Notes: generated by a model not told the origin, from the sequence alone. Shown: positions 1 through 15,452, numbered from the stretch's first letter. The stretch: 64,000 nt of DNA from Pseudomonas putida (GCF_028682635.1 NZ_JANHLK010000002.1:1-64000), one strand, 5' to 3'. Program-made: numbers and translations.

Positions 1-17
1 GGCAGCTCCTACAGGGT
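1..17. repeat. Partial REP-type palindrome at the window edge
   Basis: The first bases match one arm (CGGCAGCTCCTACAGG type) of the intergenic palindrome seen intact at 6714-6812, 41240-41317 and 47338-47415. The other arm lies outside the window. Confidence 0.6.
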
Positions 18-40
18 TCCATGAGAAGCGATCAATCTCT

Positions 41-1369
41 ATGAATCCTTCGAAGAGTGATCTGCCTTTTCGGCTTTTGCTAAATCTTCAGCCTTGGCGC
101 AATGCTGCACATTGGCACATCGCCTTCTCCGGTGGCCTCGATTCCACCGTCCTTCTGCACCTTCTCGCAACGCTCGCCAAAACCCAGTCCCTGCCGCCAC
201 TGAGCGCCATCCATGTCCATCACGGCCTCCAGGCTGCGGCTGACGCGTGGCCGGATCACTGTCAGTCGGTCTGCGATGCGCTGGGCGTGCCGCTGCAAGT
301 CGTCCGCGTCCAGGTGCAACCCGGCGCAAGCCTTGAGCGTGCGGCCCGCGATGCGCGCTACGTGGCGTTCACTGAGGCCACTCAAGCCAATGAAGTCCTG
401 CTGACGGCCCAGCACCGTGACGATCAGGCGGAAACCTTGCTGTTTCGCCTGTTGCGAGGGGCCGGCGTAAGGGGGCTGTCAGGGATGCCACGCCAGCGCC
501 CGTTGGGCAAAGGGAATCTGTTGCGGCCTTTGCTCGATGCTACCCGGGCCGAGCTTGAGGCGTATGCGGCGGAGCATCAATTGAACTGGATCGAGGACCC
601 TTCCAACCAGGACCGGCAATTCTCGCGCAATTACCTGCGTCATCAGGTGTTTCCTGCATTGACCCAGCGCTGGCCACAGGCGATGTCGACAATGGCCCGC
701 AGTGCCGCGCATTTGAGCGAGGCGCAGGGGTTGCTGGATGATCTGGCGCAAATTGACTTGAGCCAGGCCAGCGCCGCCAGCGAATTCGATTGGCTTAAAT
801 TGCCCTCGCTGGAGTTAGCATCGCTGGAAAAACTCTCCGATGCTCGCCAGCGCAATGCGCTCAGCCACTGGCTCGAACCGCTGACTCAGCTGCCGGATAG
901 CGACCATTGGTCGGGTTGGCTCGATTTGCGCGATGCCACCGGCGACGCCCGGCCGATCTGGCGCCTGGCCGATGGCGAACTGCATCGGGCGGGCGGGCGT
1001 ATCTGGTGGTTATCCGGTGCCTGGTTGCGCGCGGCTCCAGCGCCTGGCGCATGGCTGGAACCCGCTCAGCCGCTGGCGTTGGCCGACAACGGCATGCTCA
1101 CGCTCAGTGGGCAAATCCCCGATGGCCCCTTGCAGATCCGCTATCGTGAAGGGGGCGAAGTGATGGAGCTGCCCGGCCGCGGCCATCGCGACTTGAAGCG
1201 TTTGCTCAACGAACGTGGGGTGCCGCTGTTCGTGCGCGGCAGATTGCCGCTGCTGTACAAGGGCGAGCAATTGCTGGCGGTGGCTAACCTGGCGGGGCTG
1301 GATGGCGAAGCGACGGGTGGCGGGCATTTACATTGGCAACCGCCAGGCGAAGATCAAGGTTTGAGCTGA
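41..1369 (+). CDS. tilS: tRNA(Ile)-lysidine synthase
   Basis: TilS attaches lysine to C34 of the CAU-anticodon tRNA-Ile, converting it to an AUA reader; it is an essential cytosolic ATP-dependent enzyme. The 442-residue protein has the PP-loop SGGLDS at residues 30-35, the usual adenylation-site motif. A basic C-terminal domain follows, in keeping with the long proteobacterial form. The ATG at 41 is the natural start, about 25 bases after a partial REP element. In Pseudomonas tilS normally sits between accA and pyrG; pyrG follows here after a 274-base gap. There is nothing abnormal in the reading frame. Confidence 0.95.
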   Translation: MNPSKSDLPFRLLLNLQPWRNAAHWHIAFSGGLDSTVLLHLLATLAKTQSLPPLSAIHVHHGLQAAADAWPDHCQSVCDALGVPLQVVRVQVQPGASLERAARDARYVAFTEATQANEVLLTAQHRDDQAETLLFRLLRGAGVRGLSGMPRQRPLGKGNLLRPLLDATRAELEAYAAEHQLNWIEDPSNQDRQFSRNYLRHQVFPALTQRWPQAMSTMARSAAHLSEAQGLLDDLAQIDLSQASAASEFDWLKLPSLELASLEKLSDARQRNALSHWLEPLTQLPDSDHWSGWLDLRDATGDARPIWRLADGELHRAGGRIWWLSGAWLRAAPAPGAWLEPAQPLALADNGMLTLSGQIPDGPLQIRYREGGEVMELPGRGHRDLKRLLNERGVPLFVRGRLPLLYKGEQLLAVANLAGLDGEATGGGHLHWQPPGEDQGLS

Positions 1370-1622
1370 AAGGGGCTTTCCGGTAGACTACGCTCCCTTC
1401 TTGATACAACTTCTGTGGATTCGCCTGAATTGCAGGAGTTGCCGATTACCAAGCAGTCTTTGCTGGGCGATTCCAAAAAATGTGTAGCGAGCAACGAACC
1501 GGTGTTTCATTTCCCGGTCTGTCCCAACGCGGCGGTTTTTTTGAAAGGTGCACTGTGATTAATGCAGGTGATCGGGGGCTTCGGCCTTCCTTCGCTTTCC
1601 CCGGCGGCTCGGACCGCTTTAA

Positions 1623-4126
<2,504 letters not shown>

Positions 4127-4145
4127 TATCGGCAACCCCGATCCT

Positions 4146-4215
4146 GTGTAGGAGCTGGCTTGCCAGCGATGAGGCCCGAAAGGACACCATCGCCAGCAAG
4201 CCGGCTCCCACAAAG
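4146..4215. repeat. REP-type palindrome between kdsA and eno
   Basis: Two inverted arms, GTAGGAGCTGGCTTGCCAGCG and its degenerate complement ending GCCGGCTCCCAC, flank a short loop. A second copy of this subtype lies at 35652-35739. These elements are non-coding and may stabilise mRNA ends or bind DNA-processing proteins. Confidence 0.8.
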
Positions 4216-4232
4216 TAATGCGAAACTTATAA

Positions 4233-5567
<1,335 letters not shown>

Positions 5568-5641
5568 TGTAAAAAAAGACACCGGATTGTGTCGGAAAAA
5601 TCGCTACAGCGACGTTTTTGCCACTAATCTGATGCCTTGCA

Positions 5642-5674
5642 AGCACAAGCCTGGTTCTTCCAGGCTTCGTGCTA
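5642..5674 (+). terminator. Strong hairpin between eno and ftsB
   Basis: An inverted repeat, AGCACaAGCCTGG then loop TTCTT then CCAGGCTtcGTGCT, gives a long stem. It lacks a poly-T tail, so it may be an mRNA-stabilising 3' structure of eno rather than a simple intrinsic terminator. A weaker hairpin (GACAC/GTGTC) lies just before it at 5578-5593. Confidence 0.55.
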
Positions 5675-5730
5675 TCAGTAGCTTCATGTTTTGGTGTGGC
5701 TGTCTTTTTTCACTGGATACCTGATATTCG

Positions 5731-6009
5731 ATGCGCAGTCCCAATTGGTTGTTCCTCGTCTTGCTCCTGCTGCTGGCTGGCCTGCAGTACCGCCTGTGGG
5801 TGGGAAATGGCAGTCTGGCGCAAGTGGCCGAGCTGACTCAGCAGATTGCCGATCAGCAAGCTGAGAACCAGACGTTGCTGGAGCGCAATCGGGTGATGGA
5901 CGCTGAAGTCAGTGAGTTGAAAAAGGGCATGGAGACCGTTGAAGAGCGGGCTCGCCATGAATTGGGCATGGTCAAGGACGGTGAAACCCTTTACCAGTTG
6001 GCACAATGA
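5731..6009 (+). CDS. ftsB: Cell division protein FtsB
   Basis: FtsB joins FtsL and FtsQ at the divisome and helps activate septal peptidoglycan synthesis. The 92-residue protein has one N-terminal transmembrane segment (about residues 5-20) followed by a coiled coil rich in Leu, Gln and Glu (about 28-72), the typical bitopic layout. The family usually lies between eno and ispD, as here. Its TGA overlaps the ispD ATG by four bases (ATGA), so the two are translationally coupled. Confidence 0.93.
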   Translation: MRSPNWLFLVLLLLLAGLQYRLWVGNGSLAQVAELTQQIADQQAENQTLLERNRVMDAEVSELKKGMETVEERARHELGMVKDGETLYQLAQ

Positions 6010-6713
6010 ACCTGTCTCTGCCGGCCTTCTGGGCCGTGATTCCTGCCGCGGGCGTCGGTGCCCGTATGGCCGCGGACCGTCCCAAGCAATACCTGCAACT
6101 GGGCGGGCGCACTATTCTCGAACACAGCCTTGGCTGTTTTCTCGATCATCCTGGTCTGAAGGGCCTGGTGGTCAGTCTTGCTGTTGATGATCCTTATTGG
6201 CCGAACCTGGCGTGTGCTGGCGACAAACGCATTCAACGCGTTGACGGCGGCGCCGAGCGTTCCGGATCGGTGCTCAATGCGTTGCTGCACTTGCATGCGT
6301 TGGGTGCGGACGATGAGGATTGGGTACTGGTGCACGATGCCGCGCGGCCCAACCTGAGTCGCGATGACCTGGACAAGTTGTTGGGGCAACTGGCGGATGA
6401 CCCGGTGGGCGGTCTGTTGGCGGTTCCAGCGCGGGATACGCTTAAACGGGTCGACAAACAGGGTCGTGTCGTTGAGACCGTGGATCGCAGTGTGATCTGG
6501 CAGGCCTATACACCGCAGATGTTTCGCCTGGGTGCACTGCATCGGGCGTTGGCGGACAGTCTGGTGGCGGATGCTGTCATCACCGATGAGGCGTCAGCCA
6601 TGGAGTGGTCCGGGATGGCACCGCGCCTGATTGAAGGGCGGGCGGATAATCTCAAGGTTACGCGCCCCGAAGACCTGGAATGGTTGCGGCTGCGATGGGC
6701 CAACCGCCGCTAA
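6006..6713 (+). CDS. ispD: 2-C-methyl-D-erythritol 4-phosphate cytidylyltransferase
   Basis: IspD makes CDP-methylerythritol from MEP and CTP, the third step of the MEP isoprenoid pathway. The 235-residue protein has the N-terminal nucleotide-binding motif IPAAGVGARMAADRPKQY and the VHDAARP segment in the middle. It overlaps ftsB by four bases. Another pathway gene, ispF, lies 3.2 kb downstream; in enterobacteria the two are adjacent, but in Pseudomonas the formaldehyde genes sit between them, as seen here. Confidence 0.95.
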   Translation: MNLSLPAFWAVIPAAGVGARMAADRPKQYLQLGGRTILEHSLGCFLDHPGLKGLVVSLAVDDPYWPNLACAGDKRIQRVDGGAERSGSVLNALLHLHALGADDEDWVLVHDAARPNLSRDDLDKLLGQLADDPVGGLLAVPARDTLKRVDKQGRVVETVDRSVIWQAYTPQMFRLGALHRALADSLVADAVITDEASAMEWSGMAPRLIEGRADNLKVTRPEDLEWLRLRWANRR

Positions 6714-6812
6714 AAGATCGCAGCCTGCGGCAGCTCCTACAAGGGCCGGTACATCCGCACAATGATGGTTGTACGCGATCCCTGTAGGAGCTGCCGAAGG
6801 CTGCGATCTTTT
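6714..6812. repeat. REP-type palindrome pair after ispD
   Basis: An AAAAGATCGCAGCCTGCGGC arm and its inverted partner (CTGCCGAAGGCTGCGATCTTTT) flank about 50 bases. It starts at the ispD stop codon and lies between convergent ispD and gfnR. This subtype recurs at 15461 (half), 41240, 47338 and 53394. Confidence 0.85.
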
Positions 6813-6816
6813 GCTC

Positions 6817-7713
6817 TTAACCCTGATACTCCGGCCGTTCGGCCAATCCCTCCTTCAAATAATCCACCAACTTGCGCACCTTGGGCGACAAATGCCGTTG
6901 CTGCGGATACAACGCCCAAACCGCCGTATTGGGCGGTTGATGCGCCTCCAGCAGCGAAATCGGTGCGCCACTTTTCAAATGCTCCAACACGTAATAATCC
7001 GGCAGCTGACACAACCCCACGCCCTGTAGCGCCGCATCCAGAACCGCTTGCCCACTGTTACACCGCCAGTTTCCCTGCACCCGTTGCGAAAACTCCCGCC
7101 CGTTCTGTTCCAGTTGCCAGAGGTCCGAACTGCCTACAAGGCAATTGTGCCGGCTCAATTCCGACAAGCTGTGTGGCCGACCATACCGTTCCACGTAGGA
7201 AGGCGACGCGCACAGATACATGCGCCGTGGCGCCAGGCGCGTGGCCACCAGTCTTGAATCCTGCAAGCGCCCCAGGCGGATTGCCAGGTCCAGGCCCTCA
7301 TGCACCAGGTCAAGCTGGCGGTTGCTGAGTTCGATGTCGATCCGCAGTTGTGGATAAAGCCCCATGAAGCGCGTCACCAGCGGCACGATGAAGCGTTCGC
7401 CATACGCCACGGCACAGGTCATGCGCAGCATGCCCTTGGGTTCGCTGGTCAAGTCGCCGACCGCCCGCAACGCTTCTTCGCGGCCATCCTGCAAGCGCTG
7501 GCAATGTTGCAGAAAGGTTTGTCCGGCCTCGGTCAGTGTGACCCGGCGGGTGCTGCGATAGAGCAAGCGGGTTTGCAGGCGCTCTTCCAGGCGTACGATT
7601 TGTCGACTGATATGCGAGGAAGAAACCCCCAGGCGTTCCGCGGCGGCGGTGAATTGGCTGCATTCGGCAACGGCGACAAATTCGTCGATCCCTTCCCAGC
7701 GATTTTCAGACAT
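6817..7713 (-). CDS. gfnR: LysR-family regulator of formaldehyde detoxification
   Basis: This is a 298-residue LysR-type regulator with an N-terminal winged helix-turn-helix (about residues 1-65, AAERLGVSSSHISRQIVRLE) and a C-terminal effector-binding domain. It is divergent from frmA. In P. aeruginosa the LysR gene in this exact position (PA3630) is known as GfnR, an activator of glutathione-dependent formaldehyde dehydrogenase. The symbol is assigned from position and similarity. The shared 107-base promoter region has a candidate inverted repeat at 7735-7763. Formaldehyde or its glutathione adduct as inducer is inference from the family. Confidence 0.85.
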   Translation of the reverse strand: MSENRWEGIDEFVAVAECSQFTAAAERLGVSSSHISRQIVRLEERLQTRLLYRSTRRVTLTEAGQTFLQHCQRLQDGREEALRAVGDLTSEPKGMLRMTCAVAYGERFIVPLVTRFMGLYPQLRIDIELSNRQLDLVHEGLDLAIRLGRLQDSRLVATRLAPRRMYLCASPSYVERYGRPHSLSELSRHNCLVGSSDLWQLEQNGREFSQRVQGNWRCNSGQAVLDAALQGVGLCQLPDYYVLEHLKSGAPISLLEAHQPPNTAVWALYPQQRHLSPKVRKLVDYLKEGLAERPEYQG

Positions 7714-7734
7714 GAAGGATTATCCCTGTACGGC

Positions 7735-8933
<1,199 letters not shown>

Positions 8934-8944
8934 GGAGCAGCAGA

Positions 8945-9016
8945 AAGTCTCAAGCCGCAAGCTGCAAGTGGGTTTGACGCCCTCTTGCAGCATAGAGCTT
9001 GAAGCTTGCAGCTGAA
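8945..9016. repeat. Inverted repeat between frmA and fghA
   Basis: AAGCCGCAAGCTGCAAG is followed about 30 bases later by an imperfect inverse, AGCTTGAAGCTTGCAGCT. This differs from the REP subtypes elsewhere in the window. It could tune expression between the two genes. Confidence 0.6.
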
Positions 9017-9024
9017 AAAAGCCC

Positions 9025-9873
9025 ATGACCCTGGAAAATATCTCCTGCCAGAAAAGCTTCGGCGGCTGGCACAAGCGTTATCGCCATCGCTCGGAAACGC
9101 TCGGCTGCGACATGGTGTTTGCCGTCTACCTGCCGCCACAAGCAGAGCAGGGCGGCAAATTGCCGGTGCTGTACTGGTTGTCCGGCCTGACCTGCACCGA
9201 TGAGAACTTCATGCAGAAGGCCGGCGCCATGCGCGTGGCCGCCGAGCTCGGGCTGATTATCGTCGCGCCGGACACCAGCCCTCGCGGTCCCGACGTACCG
9301 GGTGATCCGGATGGTGCCTGGGATTTTGGCCTCGGCGCCGGGTTCTACCTGAACGCCACCCAGGAACCCTGGTCGCGGCACTATCGGATGCATGACTATG
9401 TCGTGCAGGAATTGCCGGCATTGGTCGAAGCGCATTTCCCGGCGTCGGACAAGCGCGGCATCAGCGGTCACTCCATGGGTGGCCACGGTGCGCTGGTCTG
9501 TGCCTTGCGCAATCCGGGGCGTTATCTATCGGTGTCGGCGTTCTCGCCGATCAACAATCCGATGGACTGCCCTTGGGGCCAGAAAGCCTTTTCCCGCTAC
9601 CTGGGAGAGGACCGTTCGAAATGGCGCGAATGGGATGCCTGTGCGTTGATCGCCGAGGCTGACGAAAAGCTGCCACTGTTGGTGGATCAAGGCGATCGCG
9701 ACGATTTCCTCGCCACCCAGCTCAAGCCGGAAGCCTTGCAACAGGCGGCCAAACTGGCCGGTCATCCGCTGACGTTGCGTCTGCAACCGGGCTACGACCA
9801 CAGCTATTTCTTCATCGCCAGTTTCATCGAAGATCACTTGCGGCATCACGCGCATGCTCTAGCAGCTCAATAG
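9025..9873 (+). CDS. fghA: S-formylglutathione hydrolase
   Basis: FghA hydrolyses S-formylglutathione to formate and glutathione, completing formaldehyde detoxification. The 282-residue alpha/beta hydrolase (esterase D type) carries the nucleophile elbow GHSMGG with Ser150, and the histidine of the triad in PGYDHSYFF near the C-terminus. Length is normal. It follows frmA after a palindromic spacer and ends 12 bases before the terminator-like hairpin at 9886-9914. Confidence 0.94.
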   Translation: MTLENISCQKSFGGWHKRYRHRSETLGCDMVFAVYLPPQAEQGGKLPVLYWLSGLTCTDENFMQKAGAMRVAAELGLIIVAPDTSPRGPDVPGDPDGAWDFGLGAGFYLNATQEPWSRHYRMHDYVVQELPALVEAHFPASDKRGISGHSMGGHGALVCALRNPGRYLSVSAFSPINNPMDCPWGQKAFSRYLGEDRSKWREWDACALIAEADEKLPLLVDQGDRDDFLATQLKPEALQQAAKLAGHPLTLRLQPGYDHSYFFIASFIEDHLRHHAHALAAQ

Positions 9874-9885
9874 CAGGTAGAATCA

Positions 9886-9914
9886 CGCCCTGACAAAATT
9901 CGGGGCGTTTTTTT
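9886..9914 (+). terminator. Intrinsic-terminator-like hairpin abutting the ispF start
   Basis: CGCCC and GGGCG form a stem around a 12-base loop, followed by seven T residues; the ispF ATG begins at the next base. It can end the fghA transcript and would also sequester the only GGGG ribosome-site candidate of ispF. Whether it works as terminator, attenuator or neither is not shown by sequence alone. Confidence 0.6.
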
Positions 9915-10388
9915 ATGCGTATTGGCCACGGCTATGATGTGCACCGTTTCGCTGAAGGCGATTTCATCACTCTGGGCGGCGTGCGCATTGCACACAGCTT
10001 CGGACTGCTCGCTCACTCCGATGGTGACGTCCTGCTGCATGCCTTGAGCGATGCCTTGCTCGGTGCCGCTGCACTGGGTGACATCGGCAAGCATTTCCCG
10101 GACACCGACCCGCAATTCAAGGGCGCCGACAGCCGTGTGCTGTTGCGCCATGTCGTCGCATTGATCCACGCCAAAGGCTGGAAAGTCGCTAACGTCGACA
10201 ACACCATCGTTGCCCAGGCACCGAAAATGGCCCCGCATATCGAATCGATGCGCGCGCTGATTGCCGCGGATCTTCAAGTTGAGTTGGATCAAGTGAACGT
10301 GAAAGCTACCACCACCGAAAAGCTTGGCTTTGTCGGTCGCGAAGAGGGCATCGCCGTGCACTCCGTTGCCCTGTTGTTGCGCGCATGA
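9915..10388 (+). CDS. ispF: 2-C-methyl-D-erythritol 2,4-cyclodiphosphate synthase
   Basis: IspF cyclises CDP-ME 2-phosphate to ME-2,4-cyclodiphosphate in the MEP pathway. The 157-residue protein starts [12 protein letters not shown], with metal ligands Asp8 and His10, followed by [20 protein letters not shown]. The start is unambiguous from the family, although only a GGGG run nine bases upstream can serve as ribosome site and it lies within a hairpin. The stop overlaps the truD ATG (ATGA). Confidence 0.96.
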   Translation: MRIGHGYDVHRFAEGDFITLGGVRIAHSFGLLAHSDGDVLLHALSDALLGAAALGDIGKHFPDTDPQFKGADSRVLLRHVVALIHAKGWKVANVDNTIVAQAPKMAPHIESMRALIAADLQVELDQVNVKATTTEKLGFVGREEGIAVHSVALLLRA

Positions 10389-11430
10389 ACGAACTGCAAT
10401 TGCTCGGCCCGCGGGCCTATGGCGAAGCGCTCGGCAGCGCCGTGCTGAAAGCCATCGCGGAAGATTTCCAGGTCGACGAAGTCCTCGATATCCCCCTGAG
10501 CGGTGACGGCGAACACCTGTGGATCTGGGTGGAAAAACGCGGCCTGAATACTGAAGAGGCGGCACGCCGAATCGCCAAGGCGGCGGGCGTGTCATTGCGT
10601 ACCGTCAGCTATGCCGGGCTCAAGGATCGCCAGGCGCTGACGCGTCAGTGGTTCAGCGTGCAGCTGCCGGGCAAGGCCGATCCGGATCTGTCGGCGGCAG
10701 AAAACGATACGCTGAAAATCCTCAAGACCAGCCGGCATAAACGCAAGCTGCAACGCGGTGCCCATTCGGCCAACGGCTTCACATTGCGCCTGACGCAGTT
10801 TGCCGGCGACAAGGCGGCCATCGAAGAGCGCCTGCATCTGATCGCCAAACAAGGCATCCCCAATTATTTCGGTGCCCAACGTTTCGGGCATGACGGCGGC
10901 AACGTGGTTGACGCCCGTGCCTGGGCCGCGCGCAAGGCCTTGCCGGAGCAGCGCAACGTGCGTTCGCGGCTGCTGTCGACCGCCCGCAGTTTCCTGTTCA
11001 ACCAAGTGTTGGCCGCGCGTGTCGCCGACGGCACCTGGCAGCGTGCCCAGGTGGGCGATCTGCTGGCGTTCACCGACAGCCGCAGCTTTTTTCCGGCCGG
11101 TGAGGCCGAATGCAGCGACCCGCGACTGGCGATTCTCGATCTGCACCCGACCGGTCCGCAGTGGGGCGAAGGTGACTCGCCGACCACGGGCGCTGTCCAT
11201 GAACTGGAACAGGCGATCGCCGCACGCGAGGCAGACCTTCGCGATTGGTTGATCAACGCCGGAATGAGCCACGAACGTCGCATCCTGCGGCTGCCCATCG
11301 GTGGGTTGACGTGGCATTATCCCGAACCTGACATTCTGCAACTGGAATTCGTCCTGCCGGCCGGATGCTTCGCCACCGTATTGGTGCGCGAGCTTGTTGA
11401 TCTGGTGCCGGTGGGGCAGACGGACAGCCC

Positions 11431-11443
<13 letters not shown>
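10385..11443 (+). CDS. truD: tRNA pseudouridine(13) synthase
   Basis: TruD isomerises U13 of tRNA-Glu. The 352-residue protein has the family signature with catalytic Asp81 in GLKDRQALT, and NYFGAQRFG in the central region. It overlaps ispF by four bases and surE by 13 bases, so the three are read as one operon. There are no frame problems. Confidence 0.95.
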
Positions 11444-12857
<1,414 letters not shown>

Positions 12858-13069
12858 GCATTTATTTAAACGCGCTGAATTCTCTTCGATTGCCTCTGTC
12901 TTACAGCGGCATCGATTTGATTAAACGGATAGTTTTGTCAGACAGCAAACGTGTGCGCCAAGCCATTTCGCTTCAATAAGGGTAAAGCCGGCACGGCCCG
13001 TTATACTTGCGACACTTCGTGCCGAAACACGGCAAATCACATTTTCAGCCACCACAAAGGGAGCGGCGG

Positions 13070-13927
13070 GTGAGTCTCACAGTCATAGCGCAGCGTATGG
13101 GTACAACGAGCTTTCAGCGCCTGGTGACTGGCCTTGTCATGAGCACCTTGCTGGTCGGTTGCTCCAGTAACAAATCCAGCGATGTGGGCGTTGTCGATCG
13201 CAACAAAACCGTCGCCCAGCGTCCGGCCGTGACCACGGGGCAGTACGTCGTTCGACCCAAGGACACCCTGTTTTCCATCGCCTTTCGCTATGGCTGGGAC
13301 TACAAGGCGCTGGCGGCACGCAACAACATCGCGCCGCCGTACACCATCCACCCAGGTCAGACGATTCGCTTCGATGGTCGCAGCGGTTCAACGCCGACAG
13401 CCGTGGTCAGCTCGTCCAGTTCCTCGCCTTCATCCTCGAGTAAAACCACGGTCATCCGTCGCTCTGCGGACGGTACGACCACCACCACACCGGTGGTTGT
13501 ACCGTCCGTCGCCAACAAGCCGGCACCCGCTCCACTGCCTCCACCGGGTCCAGCCCCGACCGGCTGGGGGTGGCCATCTAATGGCATTTTAATTGGCAAA
13601 TTCTCCTCAAACGGTAGTTTGAATAAAGGAATTGATATCGCAGGGGATTTGGGACAGCCTGTTTTAGCTGCGTCTGATGGGACGGTGGTATACGCCGGGA
13701 GTGGCTTAAGGGGCTACGGCGAATTAGTCATCATCAAACACAGTGAAACCTACGTCAGTGCCTACGGACATAACCGCAGGCTGTTGGTTCGGGAGGGGCA
13801 GCAGGTCAAGGTCGGACAGACAATTGCCGAAATGGGGTCAACGGGTACAGACCGGGTGAAACTGCATTTTGAGATTCGCCGCCAAGGTAAACCTGTAGAT
13901 CCGCTGCAATTCCTGCCACGTCGTTGA
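13070..13927 (+). CDS. nlpD: NlpD-type lipoprotein with LysM and degenerate LytM domains
   Basis: NlpD-like lipoproteins activate cell-wall amidases at the septum. The GTG at 13070 follows an AAAGGGAGCGG ribosome site and gives 285 residues with lipobox LLVGC (Cys31), a LysM domain (about 60-105), a Ser/Pro/Thr linker and a C-terminal M23/LytM domain. The first zinc-ligand position reads NKGIDIAG rather than HxGID, so the peptidase is probably non-catalytic, as in E. coli NlpD. rpoS follows after 108 bases, and the rpoS promoter in pseudomonads lies within this gene. The 13570-13760 stretch is notably AT-rich. Confidence 0.92.
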   Translation: MSLTVIAQRMGTTSFQRLVTGLVMSTLLVGCSSNKSSDVGVVDRNKTVAQRPAVTTGQYVVRPKDTLFSIAFRYGWDYKALAARNNIAPPYTIHPGQTIRFDGRSGSTPTAVVSSSSSSPSSSSKTTVIRRSADGTTTTTPVVVPSVANKPAPAPLPPPGPAPTGWGWPSNGILIGKFSSNGSLNKGIDIAGDLGQPVLAASDGTVVYAGSGLRGYGELVIIKHSETYVSAYGHNRRLLVREGQQVKVGQTIAEMGSTGTDRVKLHFEIRRQGKPVDPLQFLPRR

Positions 13928-14035
13928 TCGCTTCCAGCCTGTTCCGTTTCTTACGTAGAGGGGACAGGCTCCAGCGTTGCCAAGGATAAAGGCGCCGCTT
14001 GAGCTTGAGGTCGAACTCACCAAAGGACTATAACA

Positions 14036-15043
14036 ATGGCTCTCAGTAAAGAAGTGCCGGAGTTTGACATCGACGATGAGGTTCTCCTGATGGAGACCGG
14101 CATCGGCACGGATTCGATGTCGAATGATGAAGGGGCGGCTCCACCTTCCGTTCGTGCCAAATCCAAACACTCCGCGACATTGAAGCAACACAAGTACATC
14201 GATTACACGCGGGCACTTGATGCCACGCAGCTGTACCTCAATGAAATCGGCTTTTCCCCTCTACTGTCCCCCGAAGAAGAAGTTCATTTTGCGCGCCTGT
14301 CGCAAAGTGGTGATCCGGCCGGGCGCAAACGCATGATTGAAAGTAACCTGCGGCTGGTGGTGAAAATCGCCCGGCGTTACGTCAATCGGGGTCTGTCGCT
14401 GCTCGACCTGATCGAAGAGGGCAACCTCGGCTTGATCCGGGCGGTGGAGAAGTTCGACCCTGAACGCGGCTTCCGCTTCTCGACCTACGCAACCTGGTGG
14501 ATTCGTCAGACCATCGAGCGCGCGATCATGAATCAGACCCGGACCATCCGGTTGCCGATCCATGTGGTCAAGGAGCTCAACGTGTACCTGCGGGCCGCAC
14601 GGGAGCTGACGCAAAAACTCGATCATGAACCCTCCCCCGAAGAGATCGCCAACCTGCTGGAAAAACCGGTAGCGGAGGTCAAGCGCATGCTCGGCCTCAA
14701 CGAACGGGTTTCTTCGGTCGACGTCTCGCTGGGTCCGGATTCGGATAAAACCCTGCTGGACACCCTGACCGACGATCGCCCAACCGATCCATGCGAACTG
14801 CTGCAGGATGACGACCTGTCTCAAAGCATCGACCAGTGGCTCTCGGAGTTGACCGACAAGCAGCGCGAGGTGGTTGTACGCCGCTTCGGCCTGCGCGGGC
14901 ACGAGAGCAGCACCCTGGAAGATGTAGGCCTGGAGATTGGCCTGACCCGGGAGCGGGTCAGACAGATTCAGGTTGAAGGTCTGAAACGCCTGCGGGAGAT
15001 CCTGGAGAAAAACGGGCTGTCGAGCGAGTCGTTGTTTCAATAA
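14036..15043 (+). CDS. rpoS: RNA polymerase sigma factor RpoS (sigma-38)
   Basis: RpoS is the stationary-phase and general-stress sigma factor. The 335-residue protein has region 1.2 ([18 protein letters not shown]), region 2 ([37 protein letters not shown], spanning about residues 120-160), region 3 and region 4.2 with the helix-turn-helix ([20 protein letters not shown]). The frame is intact, so the strain should have a functional RpoS. A terminator follows at 15065. Confidence 0.97.
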   Translation: MALSKEVPEFDIDDEVLLMETGIGTDSMSNDEGAAPPSVRAKSKHSATLKQHKYIDYTRALDATQLYLNEIGFSPLLSPEEEVHFARLSQSGDPAGRKRMIESNLRLVVKIARRYVNRGLSLLDLIEEGNLGLIRAVEKFDPERGFRFSTYATWWIRQTIERAIMNQTRTIRLPIHVVKELNVYLRAARELTQKLDHEPSPEEIANLLEKPVAEVKRMLGLNERVSSVDVSLGPDSDKTLLDTLTDDRPTDPCELLQDDDLSQSIDQWLSELTDKQREVVVRRFGLRGHESSTLEDVGLEIGLTRERVRQIQVEGLKRLREILEKNGLSSESLFQ

Positions 15044-15064
15044 GCCGTTCGTTAGTGCTCACTG

Positions 15065-15091
15065 AAAAGCCCCGACTGGTTCGGGGCTTTT
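15065..15091 (+). terminator. rpoS intrinsic terminator
   Basis: AAAAGCCCCGA, loop CTGGT, TCGGGGCTTTT, then more T residues downstream. It is an 11-bp stem right after the rpoS stop. Confidence 0.9.
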
Positions 15092-15128
15092 CGTTTTTGG
15101 GCGATAGCGCAGCTTTGTAGCTTCCAGG

Positions 15129-15146
15129 TGTAAGTCATCGCTTACT
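15129..15146 (+). promoter_or_regulatory. GacA upstream activating sequence of rsmZ
   Basis: TGTAAG, six bases, then CTTACT matches the GacA-binding consensus (TGTAAG-N6-CTTACA) with one difference in the last base. It lies about 190 bases upstream of the rsmZ start, the distance known for rsmZ in fluorescent pseudomonads. Confidence 0.92.
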
Positions 15147-15284
15147 CTTTTCGTAAGTGTTCACTATTTTTACAGGTTGGCAGTCGACCCTATTGTTCAG
15201 AGGTCAGTTCTATCTAACTGAAAAACCGGTAGATTTTTCTATATGAAGGGGATGTGACAAGCCATCCCAGGTCCAGGCGGGCGA

Positions 15285-15313
15285 TTGCTCCCGGCGGTAA
15301 ACACTCTAGTATC
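15285..15313 (+). promoter_or_regulatory. rsmZ core promoter
   Basis: TTGCTC at 15285-15290 and TAGTAT at 15308-15313, 17 bases apart, precede the inferred transcript start at 15321 by seven bases. The region from the GacA box to here is a linker that in related strains binds further factors such as IHF. Confidence 0.7.
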
Positions 15314-15320
15314 GGCGTTG

Positions 15321-15452
15321 TGTCTACGGACAGACACGCCCTTCACGGACGAGGGGGAAAGGACATCGCAGGAAGCGATTCATCAGGATGATGAAAAGGG
15401 AATACAGGGAATATGGAAAAAATGTGGGCGGGTCATACCGCCCCTTTTTTTT
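15321..15452 (+). ncRNA. rsmZ: RsmZ small regulatory RNA
   Basis: RsmZ sequesters the translational repressors RsmA/RsmE. The 132-base RNA starts TGTCTACGGACAGACA (a stem-loop with GGA in its loop), has nine GGA motifs at 15328, 15347, 15356, 15361, 15371, 15386, 15399, 15408 and 15415, and ends in a GGGCGG/CCGCCC hairpin followed by eight T residues. It lies between rpoS and fdxA, its fixed position in Pseudomonas, and is preceded by a GacA box. The ends are inferred. Confidence 0.95.

Noticed and set aside
15321..15452. A short ORF (15413 or 15388 onward) across rsmZ
   Set aside because: It crosses the rsmZ terminator and a REP half-element; the RNA gene explains the sequence.
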